Shown here piece by piece: positions 1-8,274 of a stretch of 64,000 nucleotides of DNA (its first letter is position 1; each line of letters opens with the position of its first letter). The stretch spans positions 1 to 64,000 of the forward strand of contig JAGFZV010000007.1 of assembly GCA_017889545.1 (NCBI GenBank), written 5' to 3'. A program made the position numbers and the translations under genes. The stretch is from Bacillota bacterium. GTDB lineage: Bacteria > Bacillota > Negativicutes > CTSoil-072. The notes under the pieces are model-generated. The model was not told the origin of the DNA. It did not search any database and saw only the letters and a program-made list of their open reading frames with translations.

Positions 1-17
1 TAGTGCTAACAGCACTA
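1..17. repeat. inverted repeat at window edge
   Basis: The first 17 bases form a perfect hairpin, TAGTGCT-AAC-AGCACTA. No clear T-run follows on either strand within the window, so a terminator role is only possible. It lies downstream of the minus-strand polymerase operon, and the window edge hides its context. Confidence 0.35.
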
Positions 18-30
18 CATAAATAATAAT

Positions 31-72
31 TCAAGGGCTGCAGAAGTTACGCAATGTTTTCCATAACCTCAT
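31..72 (-). CDS. possible 13-residue peptide
   Basis: A 14-codon reading frame (MRLWKTLRNFCSP, then TGA) follows a very strong ribosome-binding site, GGGAGGTGA, six bases before the ATG. It lies directly downstream of the small gene behind the Y-family polymerase and on the same strand. No family is recognised. It could be a leader peptide, or the start of a gene truncated by mutation. Only the good ribosome-binding site argues for translation, so confidence is low. Confidence 0.22.
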   Translation of the reverse strand: MRLWKTLRNFCSP

Positions 73-109
73 TTTACTCACCTCCCGCTTTTCATCTTTG
101 TATGGTATT

Positions 110-340
110 TCAACAGTCTACAAACCATTTTCCTTCATCGCAGAACAAATACACTTCTTTTCCGCAAATTCGGCAGGTATACCGCAATCCTTGACCGCCG
201 CATTTTAATGATGCAGCTTGGCGCACATCCAGTACACGGTCAATTTCATATTTTCTGCCGTCCGTCCACGTCAACGCCAATGGATGAATTTTCCCACCGG
301 CATCATGTTCGGCGGTAACTGCTATAAATACTTTGCTCAT
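110..340 (-). CDS. small cysteine-containing protein cotranscribed with Y-family polymerase
   Basis: This 76-residue protein of unknown function lies 9 bases behind the stop codon of the Y-family polymerase gene, so the two should share the SOS-controlled transcript. I chose the ATG at 340 because AGGTAGGTG sits just before it; the ORF track uses a GTG three codons upstream. The C-terminal half has four cysteines (C..17..CRIC...C..C) resembling a small zinc ribbon. Bacillus polymerases of this class are paired with YolD-like proteins; this partner does not look like YolD. Function unknown; a role as polymerase accessory is inferred from position only. Confidence 0.7.
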   Translation of the reverse strand: MSKVFIAVTAEHDAGGKIHPLALTWTDGRKYEIDRVLDVRQAASLKCGGQGLRYTCRICGKEVYLFCDEGKWFVDC

Positions 341-349
341 GGAAAACAC

Positions 350-1588
350 CTACCTTAAAAAAGCTATAGGATGAATGATGTGATCCTCTTTAGGGTTAAT
401 TCCCGTTAGTTTTCGATCTTGCAGCAACATGCAGCGTTGAATGCTCTCATGACCAAATCGCCTGCGGATCTCATCAACCGTCTTTTCCAGTTTTTCTTTT
501 GCTACAGGATCACGATCAAACAAGCCTATTTGAATATGTCGATCCGCTGTAACCAAATCGCTGCCCCGAATCCCAATACTTCGTAACGGTCGCTCCCAAC
601 GATAATGATCCCGAAATAACTCCATTGCCTTTTGCACAAGGTCAGTAGAAACAAAGGTCGGAGCCGACAACTTACCTTGCCTTTCAAAACTAAACAGTTC
701 CGTATTCCGCAGGCCGATGGCAATGGTCTTACATTTCAAACCGGACTGGCGCAAACGGGCTGCCACACTTTCCGCCAACACATAAAAAACCATCTTCACA
801 TCATTCTCATTCACCAGATCTCGCGTGGCGGTTGTGCTGTTTCCGATGGATTTCACGATACTTTCTTCGCCTGAAAGACGCACTGATGAATTATCCAATC
901 CATTGGCGTATTGATGAAGCATCTCACCCCATACGCCGAGCAATAACTTCAGCGTCCTCAGATCGGCATTGGCCAGATCCCCAATCGTTTGAATCATCCG
1001 GCTGTTCAGCTTACGTTGCGTTGCCCGCCCGACATACAATAAATCTTCTACAGGCAAAAGCCAGACGGTTTCCCGGAAGTTTTCTGCCGTAATCACGGTA
1101 GTGGCATCCGGTTTTTTCATATCGCTACCCAATTTCGCAAAAATCTTATTGTAGGAAACCCCAACGGAAGCAGTGATCCCAATTTCCTCCCGGAAGCGTC
1201 GGCGAATTGCATCGGCAATTTCTTGTCCTGTACCAAAAAGCTGAGCCGATCCACCGATGTCCAACCAACTTTCATCAATGCCGAATGACTCGATCCGGTC
1301 GGTGTAATCGGCGCAAATCGCTTTTGCCAAGCGCGAAAAGCGTAAATACTTTCGATAATCCGCCGGCAGGCAAATTAACTTGGGACATTTCTGCTTGGCC
1401 TGCCAGATCGCTTCCCCGGTTTTTATATCAAATTGTTTGGCCTGCTGGTTCTTAGCCAGAATAATGCCATGGCGCGCTTCTACATCCCCGGTAACGACTA
1501 CCGGCAAGTCACGCAATTCCGGACGATACAAGATTTCTACATTGGCGTAGAAGGCGTTCAAATCTACATGAAGTATTGTGCGTTTCAT
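350..1588 (-). CDS. dinB: Y-family translesion DNA polymerase (DinB/UmuC type)
   Basis: A 412-residue Y-family DNA polymerase that copies past damaged bases. The N-terminal palm carries HVDLNAFYANVE, whose aspartate is the first metal ligand, and FGIDESWLDI near residue 105 supplies the second acidic pair. A helix-hairpin-helix thumb follows (VGRATQRKLN, about 185) and then a little-finger domain to the C-terminus. The length matches Bacillus PolY1/PolY2. The start is an ATG 7 bases after GAGGTTTG-type pairing. A perfect sigma-A promoter with a LexA/DinR box lies just upstream, so expression should rise in the SOS response. A small conserved gene follows in the same transcript. Confidence 0.93.
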   Translation of the reverse strand: MKRTILHVDLNAFYANVEILYRPELRDLPVVVTGDVEARHGIILAKNQQAKQFDIKTGEAIWQAKQKCPKLICLPADYRKYLRFSRLAKAICADYTDRIESFGIDESWLDIGGSAQLFGTGQEIADAIRRRFREEIGITASVGVSYNKIFAKLGSDMKKPDATTVITAENFRETVWLLPVEDLLYVGRATQRKLNSRMIQTIGDLANADLRTLKLLLGVWGEMLHQYANGLDNSSVRLSGEESIVKSIGNSTTATRDLVNENDVKMVFYVLAESVAARLRQSGLKCKTIAIGLRNTELFSFERQGKLSAPTFVSTDLVQKAMELFRDHYRWERPLRSIGIRGSDLVTADRHIQIGLFDRDPVAKEKLEKTVDEIRRRFGHESIQRCMLLQDRKLTGINPKEDHIIHPIAFLR

Positions 1589-1604
1589 TTCTCAAACCTC
1601 TTTA

Positions 1605-1651
1605 TAGAACATTTGTTCTATAATTATACGGCAACAAGGATAGAAAATCAA
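1605..1651 (-). promoter_or_regulatory. SOS promoter of polymerase operon with LexA/DinR box
   Basis: On the minus strand TTGATT (1646-1651) and TATAAT (1623-1628) are separated by exactly 17 bases. Immediately after the -10 lies the palindrome AGAACATTTGTTCT (core 1607-1618), which matches the Firmicute LexA/DinR pattern GAAC-N4-GTTC. Binding there would cover the transcription start and block initiation. This is a textbook arrangement for an SOS gene. Confidence 0.88.
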
Positions 1652-1733
1652 GTATGAGAATGAGTAAGGCAAAGCCAACGGCGAAAAACATCGCTGTCGG
1701 CCCGCTCTATTATCCGTTGTCGTCAAAACGCAA

Positions 1734-1763
1734 TAAAAAAAGCTCCCGATAAGTCGGAAGCCT
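1734..1763 (-). terminator. terminator after tRNA-Val
   Basis: Minus-strand hairpin GCTTCCGA-CTTA-TCGGGAGC followed by TTTTTTT, ten bases past the tRNA-Val CCA end. Confidence 0.85.
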
Positions 1764-1772
1764 TGATTTTAC

Positions 1773-1849
1773 TGGTGGGGTTAGGCGGACTCGAACCGCA
1801 GACCTCTTCGATGTCAACGAAGCGCTCTAACCAACTGAGCTATAACCCC
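1773..1849 (-). tRNA. tRNA-Val(GAC)
   Basis: Cloverleaf with acceptor GGGGTTA/TAACCCC, anticodon stem CTTCG/CGAAG around loop TTGACAT (anticodon GAC), T-arm GGTTCGAGTC and encoded CCA. Followed by its own intrinsic terminator. Confidence 0.96.
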
Positions 1850-2001
1850 GCGTCTGATGAATTACTTTTATATTATATAGCATGGAATAGCTGTTTGCAA
1901 GGGTATTTTTCAAACTTTGTAGACCATCATAATCGGTCATGCTATAATGAATAGGAATGTTTGATCGAACGTGCTTATCTACGAGAGAAGGAGCGTGCAA
2001 A

Positions 2002-2166
2002 ATGGAAAAAGAAGCGCCAAAGAAGAGTAAAATCGGCTTTTATCTACCACTATTGCTTACAGGCGTGGCGATCGGTATAAATGAATTATATCCGAACTTT
2101 TATACGGAAGCTTTACTAATTGCTATGGCTGCCATTATGATTATTCAAATTTTTAGGAAATGGTGA
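2002..2166 (+). CDS. small membrane protein
   Basis: A 54-residue protein with a charged lysine-rich N-terminus and two hydrophobic stretches (about residues 11-25 and 33-48), so probably a two-segment membrane protein. I chose the ATG at 2002 because AGAAGGAG precedes it by about 9 bases; the ORF track begins 15 codons earlier without such a site. A bidirectional terminator follows at once. It resembles no family I can name. Confidence 0.65.
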   Translation: MEKEAPKKSKIGFYLPLLLTGVAIGINELYPNFYTEALLIAMAAIMIIQIFRKW

Positions 2167-2205
2167 AAAACCCCTTGCGCAGACAAAACTGTGCAGGGGT
2201 TTTTT
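2165..2205. terminator. bidirectional terminator
   Basis: Hairpin CCCCTTGCGCAG/CTGTGCAGGGG flanked by A-run on one side and T-run on the other. It sits between the convergent ends of the small membrane protein gene and the hydrolase gene and can serve both. Confidence 0.85.
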
Positions 2206-2206
2206 A

Positions 2207-2935
2207 CTATTTGATCGTCTCCAGCCAAGCTATAACAATTCCCGTCGCTTCCATAGCATGTTGACTAAATTGATGATCGGCACCTTCAATAACTCTCATT
2301 AATTTTGGTTTGTCAGCTTGCTGAAATAATTTTTTCGCCTGATCCAATGGTACGATCGCATCCAGACTGCCGTGCAAAACCAGCAGTGGTAAACCTGATA
2401 GTCGCTGGATACAGGTCAATAAATTATAGTTATTAAAATCGTCAACGAAATAAGGAGCCAACTCCAGCGTTCCATATTCATCCTCAATCAGTATCTCTTC
2501 GCCGCCAAGCAACCGCTGGTAACTGTCGCCAAGAGCCAAGCGAAAGGTTTCTTGCAGATCAGACGGCGTTGACCATAGACAAAGTCCGATCAAATTTTCG
2601 TCGTCCGCTGCAAAAGCCAAAGATGCACTCCCGCCCATACTTCGTCCCAGTAATATAATTTGTTCACTCAATTTTGAACGACAATAAGCGACAACCGATC
2701 TAATCTCCTGTATCTGCTTTGTCAGACATTCTGTCGGTGTAAAATCAAACCGCACAACAATAAAATTTTTCGCTGCAGCCTGCTCCGCTAAATATACCGC
2801 CCGACCGCCGCCTTCTTTAGAGCCGCGAAACCCATGACACATTACCAAAACTTTCCCATTTGAAACAGACGGTTCGTGTACGACACCCGTCAAAAACTTT
2901 TCACCATGTGGAATACCTATCGACCGCATCGTCAT
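2207..2935 (-). CDS. alpha/beta hydrolase
   Basis: A 242-residue alpha/beta-hydrolase fold protein without signal peptide, so cytoplasmic. The oxyanion-hole region is CHGFRGSKEGGG near residue 33. The nucleophile elbow GRSMGG is near residue 97, the acidic residue lies in LHGSLDAIVP near 188, and the histidine in GADHQF near 220 completes the triad. The family includes esterases and acyl hydrolases of the YqkD/BAAT-like type; the substrate cannot be told from sequence. It is a single gene between a bidirectional terminator and the 3D-domain gene. Confidence 0.85.
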   Translation of the reverse strand: MTMRSIGIPHGEKFLTGVVHEPSVSNGKVLVMCHGFRGSKEGGGRAVYLAEQAAAKNFIVVRFDFTPTECLTKQIQEIRSVVAYCRSKLSEQIILLGRSMGGSASLAFAADDENLIGLCLWSTPSDLQETFRLALGDSYQRLLGGEEILIEDEYGTLELAPYFVDDFNNYNLLTCIQRLSGLPLLVLHGSLDAIVPLDQAKKLFQQADKPKLMRVIEGADHQFSQHAMEATGIVIAWLETIK

Positions 2936-2958
2936 AATAAAATCCTTTTACAATATTG

Positions 2959-3540
2959 TCAGTTTAAAATAAATACAGTAACTTTCTGTCGCCCGAATTG
3001 AAGAGCTTCATTATGAGAGTCAAACGCAAGATCAATATGATTGCCCTTGATCGATCCGCCAATATCATCGGCAATCGCATATCCGTATCCACTAATATAA
3101 AGCCGTGTTCCCAATGGGATCACGGAAGGATCCACCGCAACCAAGCCTTTTCGAACAATATTCCCATTGCAGGTACGACTGGAATTACCCGTATCATAGG
3201 CAGAATATCCGGAGGCAGACATCGTCAAGGAGCGGCTATACCGTGCCGGTTCCGTTGTCGAGCGCTGCAGATATTGCATTGTCGCTTTGCCGGCCACACC
3301 ATCGCCGGGCAAACCGTTGCTAATCTGGAAATCCCGCACAGCCGCCTGCGTGCCGCCGCCAAAGATTCCATCAATCTCGCCGGCATAAAATCCCTTCTCA
3401 GCCAACAATTTTTGCAAGACCACCACTTTCTCACCGCGCATGCCAATTTTGATCAAATCGTCGTTACTGGCGGCAAATGCGGTTGTTGAAACAAATAATA
3501 TCACTAAAAAAACCACTAAAATGCAGGTTGTCTTTTTCAA
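2959..3540 (-). CDS. secreted 3D-domain cell-wall protein with PG-binding domain
   Basis: A 193-residue exported protein. A signal peptide (about residues 1-24, ending AFA) is followed by a PG_binding_1 repeat (KIGMRGEKVVVLQKLL... to about 85). The C-terminal 3D domain begins near 110 and shows the aspartates of DPSVIPLGTRLYI, IADDIGGSIKG and HIDLAFDSHNEA. 3D domains are lytic-transglycosylase-like catalytic modules, as in YocH and YuiC. The start is TTG with AGAGGTG just before it. A c-di-AMP riboswitch occupies the 5' leader, which ties wall remodelling to c-di-AMP and osmotic state. Confidence 0.9.
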   Translation of the reverse strand: MKKTTCILVVFLVILFVSTTAFAASNDDLIKIGMRGEKVVVLQKLLAEKGFYAGEIDGIFGGGTQAAVRDFQISNGLPGDGVAGKATMQYLQRSTTEPARYSRSLTMSASGYSAYDTGNSSRTCNGNIVRKGLVAVDPSVIPLGTRLYISGYGYAIADDIGGSIKGNHIDLAFDSHNEALQFGRQKVTVFILN

Positions 3541-3552
3541 TAGGCACCTCTC

Positions 3553-3668
3553 TTTTCGCCTCCGGGGTTAGCTGACGGGATATGGCTAAGAGAGAATTGA
3601 GAATTGCCACTCCGCAAAACGGATTATCCCCACAAAGATTGGTTCCCCCGTACCTAATAGGATTCGGC
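3553..3668 (-). promoter_or_regulatory. c-di-AMP riboswitch (ydaO-yuaA class)
   Basis: The minus-strand leader of the 3D-domain gene contains the conserved core of the ydaO motif in order: GGGGGAACCAAT, then GGGGATAATCC, and near the end CCCGTCAGCTAACCCCGGAGGC. These match the ligand-binding segments of the class that senses cyclic di-AMP, which usually controls wall hydrolases and potassium transporters and turns expression off when ligand is bound. Ends are approximate; a covariance-model search would fix them. Confidence 0.9.
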
Positions 3669-3693
3669 GTTAATTTACTTTACTATTGGCTTC

Positions 3694-4917
3694 CTACTTC
3701 GCCAATTCATATAGGGTCTTGGTCAAGATGTCAATTCCCTTCATGATATCTGCAGGTTCAGCAAATTCTCTCGGACTGTGACTGATCCCATCTTTACAAG
3801 GAATAAAAATAATCCCTGCCGGCGCCAGATGCGCCATGTTCATCGCATCGTGACCCCCGCCGCTGTTCATTCGCTTATAGGATACATTTTCGTCGATGCA
3901 GGCCGTTTCGATCATTCGGGTAACATAACTATCCATCTGAACCGGTTTTTCCGAAAACAGCATATCAATCGCAACCAAAGTTTCCTGTTCATCAGCAATC
4001 GTACTGACAGCGTCTTTGATCTCCTGAATCGTTTCGATAATATTTTCCTGATCCACCCCGCGCAAATCGATCCAAAGTTCCACTTGGGACGGGATTACGC
4101 TGATTGTTCCAGGTGTAGTAATTAACTTTCCAACAGTCGCTGCCGTTCCAGAGTGAGATTGCTCAAGCGCAATCGACTGCACAGCCAAAACAATCGTTGC
4201 CGCGCTTACCAGGGCGTCATGCCTGTCTTCCATGGGAATAGCACCGGTATGACCAGCCTCACCATTGATTGTGACTTTGATTAGGGTAGGTGCTGCAACC
4301 GTTTCAATGATGCCGATCTGTTTTTTCGCTTTTCCCAGTACCGTTCCCTGCTCAATATGCAGTTCCACAAAAGCCTTGATATTCTCTTTTACACGGGAAA
4401 CCTGATCCAATTCCTGCAGACTAAACCCTTTTGCCTGCAACACGTCCGGAAGAGATATCCCTGACGAGTCTTTCGCTTTACTCCATGTATGGCGGCTCGC
4501 CATGCCAGCCATTGACTTGCTTCCGAGCATCATTAACCCAAACCGACTGGACTCCGATGCAGCGAAAATGATAAGTTCAATTGGGTGGTTGAGCGGACCT
4601 AACGCTTGCAAACGCTTGATTGCCGCTAATCCGCCAACGATTCCGACAGCGCCGTCATAATTCCCTCCATCCGGTACCGTATCGAGGTGCGAACCGGTAA
4701 TTACAATGGAAGCATCCGGGCTTACCCCATCGAGCCTGCCAATAATATTGCCGATTGAATCAATCCGCACTGTCAACCCGCTTTCGCGCATAATGCGAAC
4801 CATAAATTCTTTCGCGTTCATATCAGCATCACTATATGCCAGGCGACTAACTCCTTGTGACCCCCGGCCAATCTGAGACAGTTTTCCCAGCATTGTTTCT
4901 ACCCATTGCTGATCCAT
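3694..4917 (-). CDS. M20-family amidohydrolase (N-carbamoyl amino acid / allantoate hydrolase type)
   Basis: A 407-residue dinuclear metal hydrolase of the HyuC/AllC/AmaB group that cleaves N-carbamoyl-L-amino acids, allantoate or similar ureido compounds. Metal-site motifs are GSHLDTVPDGGNYDG (about residue 75), ESSRFG (about 117), ELHIEQG (about 185) and SGGGHDAMNMA near the C-terminus. The dimerisation lid lies between. The ATG at 4917 follows GGGGAGGTG and is preferred over the longer ORF start. No hydantoinase or purine genes are adjacent, so the substrate is undetermined. Confidence 0.87.
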   Translation of the reverse strand: MDQQWVETMLGKLSQIGRGSQGVSRLAYSDADMNAKEFMVRIMRESGLTVRIDSIGNIIGRLDGVSPDASIVITGSHLDTVPDGGNYDGAVGIVGGLAAIKRLQALGPLNHPIELIIFAASESSRFGLMMLGSKSMAGMASRHTWSKAKDSSGISLPDVLQAKGFSLQELDQVSRVKENIKAFVELHIEQGTVLGKAKKQIGIIETVAAPTLIKVTINGEAGHTGAIPMEDRHDALVSAATIVLAVQSIALEQSHSGTAATVGKLITTPGTISVIPSQVELWIDLRGVDQENIIETIQEIKDAVSTIADEQETLVAIDMLFSEKPVQMDSYVTRMIETACIDENVSYKRMNSGGGHDAMNMAHLAPAGIIFIPCKDGISHSPREFAEPADIMKGIDILTKTLYELAK

Positions 4918-4949
4918 TGTTGCACCTCCCCAAAATACCATACTGTCTC

Positions 4950-4983
4950 AAAAGCGTCTGGATGCCATAGCGTCCAGACGCCT
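4950..4983 (-). terminator. terminator after siroheme protein gene
   Basis: Minus-strand hairpin GCGTCTGGA.../...TCCAGACGC followed by TTTTGAG, 9 bases past the stop of the nitrite/sulfite-reductase-like gene. Confidence 0.75.
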
Positions 4984-4991
4984 AAAATACT

Positions 4992-5666
4992 TTATTCTCC
5001 CATGATTTCTTGCTTAACTTTGTCAAAGCCGAGGCGGTCAATCATGGAGCCCATGCGTTCATAATTGCGGGCATTCGCTTTATAATAGGCGATGACTTTG
5101 TCCGCTAGCGGCAAGGCTTCTTCCTGTGAAACATTTTGCGCTAAAATGTTCCCCAAGCGCGGTTTGATACCGGCATTCCCGCCAATGTAAAAGGTATATC
5201 CCTTAGGGGTACCCATAATTCCCAGGTCCTTTACCGCCGGTTCGGAGCAGGAGTTCATGCACCCGCTTGCAGCCATCTTGAATTTAGATGGCAGCGCCAT
5301 GCCGTGATAGCGCTCGTCAAGGGCCAAACCCAGTGTAACGGCGTCCTGCTGCGCGCGTTTACAGAAATGCATCGCCGGACAGATTTTTATGCTGCGCACG
5401 CAAAGCCCCACCGCAGCGCCCTTGCTCATGCCTAAATCTTCCCAAGCAGCATCAATTTTGTCCGGAGCAATCCCCACAATGGCAATTCGTTGGGCCGAGG
5501 TTAGTTTCAGCGCTTTGGCTCCATATTTTTCCGCCACATCAACAAGCTTGCGCATCACATTTAAATCGAGGATGATCCCGCCGGGGATATGGGGAGCAAT
5601 CGCATAAGTTTCTTTATCACGCTGCAAAATAGCACCTTTTTCCAGTAAATCAGTTTTTATTTCCAT
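4992..5666 (-). CDS. small nitrite/sulfite reductase-like siroheme Fe-S protein
   Basis: A 224-residue protein with a single ferredoxin-like half-domain and a siroheme/4Fe-4S module. The cluster-binding cysteines are CPAMHFC (C-X5-C) near residue 95 and CMNSC (C-X3-C) near 130. It is less than half the length of assimilatory sulfite or nitrite reductases. Such single-module proteins occur in anaerobes, and their electron acceptor is not established. The ATG at 5666 follows GAGAGGAAGTG. No partner reductase gene is adjacent; a 43-codon membrane peptide gene lies just upstream. Confidence 0.82.
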   Translation of the reverse strand: MEIKTDLLEKGAILQRDKETYAIAPHIPGGIILDLNVMRKLVDVAEKYGAKALKLTSAQRIAIVGIAPDKIDAAWEDLGMSKGAAVGLCVRSIKICPAMHFCKRAQQDAVTLGLALDERYHGMALPSKFKMAASGCMNSCSEPAVKDLGIMGTPKGYTFYIGGNAGIKPRLGNILAQNVSQEEALPLADKVIAYYKANARNYERMGSMIDRLGFDKVKQEIMGE

Positions 5667-5705
5667 AACAAATACACTTCCTCTCATATTTCTTTTTACA
5701 AGAAT

Positions 5706-5837
5706 TTAAAAAACGAAAGAAAAAATCATCACCGCTAAAATCGCACCGGCAACCGACCCGCCGATAAGCAGCGCTGTACGATTCAGTTTGTTCATGTCTT
5801 CCCTATGATATTGGTGTTTCCCTTTTGCCTTTGCCAC
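5706..5837 (-). CDS. 43-residue single-span membrane peptide
   Basis: This gene is too short for the ORF track. GTG start after GGAGGG with 7-base spacing, then 43 codons: a basic N-terminus (MAKAKGKHQYHRED) and one hydrophobic helix (about residues 23-42) at the C-terminus. It lies about 40 bases upstream of the siroheme protein gene on the same strand. No family recognised. The ribosome-binding site, frame integrity and clear topology support it being real. Confidence 0.55.
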   Translation of the reverse strand: MAKAKGKHQYHREDMNKLNRTALLIGGSVAGAILAVMIFSFVF

Positions 5838-5887
5838 ACCATATCCCTCCAGATACAAATTCTTCGGTACTAGGGGACATTACCTCA

Positions 5888-6382
5888 TTAAGCCCAGCAT
5901 TTGATCATTTCCCGCAGTTTTACAACATGCGTTTGTTCTTCCAGTTTCAACATAGTAAAAATCTGACGTGCTTCTTCGAATTTTGCATTGCGGGCTAATT
6001 CATCGTAAAAGAGGATCGAATCCTTCTCGGCCTGCATGGCAACATCCAATATGGCTCCGATAGTGTCCAGCTCCGCAACCTTCTTCGCCGCCTTATTTTC
6101 TTCCGGAAAAACATGTCCTTCAGCGAGAACCGTCAGGTACCGCGAAGTTTCCGGGTCAAATAAATATTCATCAGCCACAGCTTCCTTCTGCGCTTTGATT
6201 TTTTGATACAGTTCCGTAAATTTTTCTTTATGTTGAACTTCTTCATTCATTAGTAACAAAAACAGGTTCTTATGTTCGATTTTTTTTGCATAGGAATGTG
6301 CCTGCCGATAAAATTCCTGTCCTCGAGTTTCAATATCTACGGCAATTCTCAGACCTTCCAAATCACTGAACAGCTTCTCCAT
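5888..6382 (-). CDS. ferritin-like (rubrerythrin-type) diiron protein
   Basis: A 164-residue four-helix protein of the ferritin-like superfamily. Di-iron ligand motifs are E..R..EFY near residue 20, EEVQHKEKF near 48, an AEKDS segment near 117 and EEQTHVVKL near 150, giving the ExxH spacing of rubrerythrins. It has no C-terminal rubredoxin domain, so it is a sulerythrin-like short form. Likely role is peroxide or iron handling in an anaerobe. Start ATG after TTAGGAGGG. Monocistronic by position. Confidence 0.85.
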   Translation of the reverse strand: MEKLFSDLEGLRIAVDIETRGQEFYRQAHSYAKKIEHKNLFLLLMNEEVQHKEKFTELYQKIKAQKEAVADEYLFDPETSRYLTVLAEGHVFPEENKAAKKVAELDTIGAILDVAMQAEKDSILFYDELARNAKFEEARQIFTMLKLEEQTHVVKLREMIKCWA

Positions 6383-6501
6383 AAATTACCCTCCTAACAG
6401 AATCGTTTTTGATACAAATGGGATCCGCTTTATTCACTTTCCACAATAATAAATATTACCCAATAGGTCCTCAAAATCCTTCTTTTTACAAATATTTATC
6501 T

Positions 6502-8274
6502 TCATTGGCTATGGTACAAACGGTAATAAAGTCCTCTATGAAGCAATAATTCCTCATGAGTTCCCTGTTCCACAATTTTGCCTTGATGAAGCACAATGAT
6601 CTTTCCGGCCTTCTGAATCGTTGACAATCGATGTGCAATCACAAGCATTGTTCTTTCCCGCCCGGCCTTGTCAAGAGCATCTTGAACCAGCACTTCCGTT
6701 TCACTATCAATACTCGAAGTGGCTTCATCCAGTACCAGGACGTTGGAACGGCAAGCCAACACTCTGGCCAAAGATACCAATTGCCGTTGCCCTGCCGACA
6801 GCATGCTGCCCCGATATCCGACTGAGGTATCATAACCATGAGACAGTTTCATTACAAAATCGTGGACATTGGCCGTCTTGCCCGCCGCCAAAATCACATC
6901 ATGAGTTATCGTTTCATCAAACATGCTGATATTTTCCGCTATCGTTCCTTTAAATAAATGAACGTCTTGAAAGACAACGCCAATTTTACGCCTTAAAGTT
7001 TCGAGTGGTATCTCTCGGATATTAACTCCATCCAAGAAAATATCGCCTTTTTGCGGTTCATAAAAACGCAGTAATAAGCCAATTAAAGTAGTCTTGCCGG
7101 ATCCGGACAATCCAACAATGCCAATAAACTGACCGGCGGAAATATCCAAAGAAACTCCCTGCAGGACCCAATTCTCCTCTTCATAAGCAAACCAGACATC
7201 CTTAAATTGAATATGCCCCAAAAATTCACAGTCCAGACTCTTGTTTAGAGGTTCTTCCGGCGGCCGCTCAGCCGCCAGCATATCATATACCCGCTCAGCA
7301 GCTGCCAGAGCGGATTGCAGGAGATTGTATTTCTCAGCCAAATCTTTGATCGGCCAAAAAAACTTTTCCACATACCGCAAAAATGCAATGACAACACCGA
7401 TCTCTACGTCCCCTGCCTGAACTTGCCAGCCGCCATGCCAAAGGACTATAACGACAGCCAACATATAGATGACATCCACCAATGGCCGAAAAACGGCAAA
7501 GGTCCGCATTTCCCGCAACCCGGCAGCTAAATATTCCTTGCTGACTATGTGAAACTCTTCTTCACTGCGCTGAAAACGGGAGAACGCTTTGATGATAGCC
7601 ACTCCGGTCATACTCTCTTGCAAGAAGGTATTCACATTGGCTGTCTTCTCCCGGACAGCCCGGTATGCCAAACGGGCATATTTCTGGTAGAGCATAGTAA
7701 TCAGGAACATGAGCGGCATGACAAGGAACGAAATCAATGCCAATCGCCAATTAATATACAGCATTACTACAATAATGCCCAACAAAACCAAGAAATCACT
7801 GGCAAAAGCCACTAATACATCGGTATACAGATCCCGGATCGCATCCGTGTCATTGGTCACTCTCGTTACCATCCGCCCGACCGGCTGCATTTCCAGATCA
7901 GCATACCGCTGATACATGATATATCGAAAAACTTTTTGGCGGACATTGTGAATAATTCGCTGCCCGATATGCTGCAAAATGATGTTTTCGGCAAAGGATA
8001 ATACGATACTGGCGATGATCGTCCAGCCATAAATAGTTGCAGTACGAATTAACCCATCTGCATCACCGACTGCAATTTGTTCGTCAATCGCTATTTTCAG
8101 CAAATAGGGGCGGGATAATTCCGCCACCGCACCCAACAGCATAACAAAAACAGCTACTGCCATTAACCCGCGGAAATCATGGGAAAACGACCACATAATG
8201 CGAAGCACCTTGCTGTCTAACGGTCGATTTTTCTCAGCCACATCATAGTCCCGTCCACGATAGATCATCGGCAT
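6502..8274 (-). CDS. ABC exporter half-transporter, catalytic subunit
   Basis: A 590-residue half-transporter with six membrane helices (about 30-310) and an ATP-binding domain (about 345-590). Walker A is GLSGSGKTT, Walker B VLVLDEATSS with the catalytic Glu present, and the H-loop IAHRLSTI with its His. The signature is LSAGQ instead of LSGGQ. Its start codon overlaps the stop of the upstream half-transporter (TAATG). Together they resemble BmrC/BmrD and TM287/288 heterodimeric multidrug exporters, in which one composite site is degenerate. Confidence 0.92.
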   Translation of the reverse strand: MPMIYRGRDYDVAEKNRPLDSKVLRIMWSFSHDFRGLMAVAVFVMLLGAVAELSRPYLLKIAIDEQIAVGDADGLIRTATIYGWTIIASIVLSFAENIILQHIGQRIIHNVRQKVFRYIMYQRYADLEMQPVGRMVTRVTNDTDAIRDLYTDVLVAFASDFLVLLGIIVVMLYINWRLALISFLVMPLMFLITMLYQKYARLAYRAVREKTANVNTFLQESMTGVAIIKAFSRFQRSEEEFHIVSKEYLAAGLREMRTFAVFRPLVDVIYMLAVVIVLWHGGWQVQAGDVEIGVVIAFLRYVEKFFWPIKDLAEKYNLLQSALAAAERVYDMLAAERPPEEPLNKSLDCEFLGHIQFKDVWFAYEEENWVLQGVSLDISAGQFIGIVGLSGSGKTTLIGLLLRFYEPQKGDIFLDGVNIREIPLETLRRKIGVVFQDVHLFKGTIAENISMFDETITHDVILAAGKTANVHDFVMKLSHGYDTSVGYRGSMLSAGQRQLVSLARVLACRSNVLVLDEATSSIDSETEVLVQDALDKAGRERTMLVIAHRLSTIQKAGKIIVLHQGKIVEQGTHEELLLHRGLYYRLYHSQ

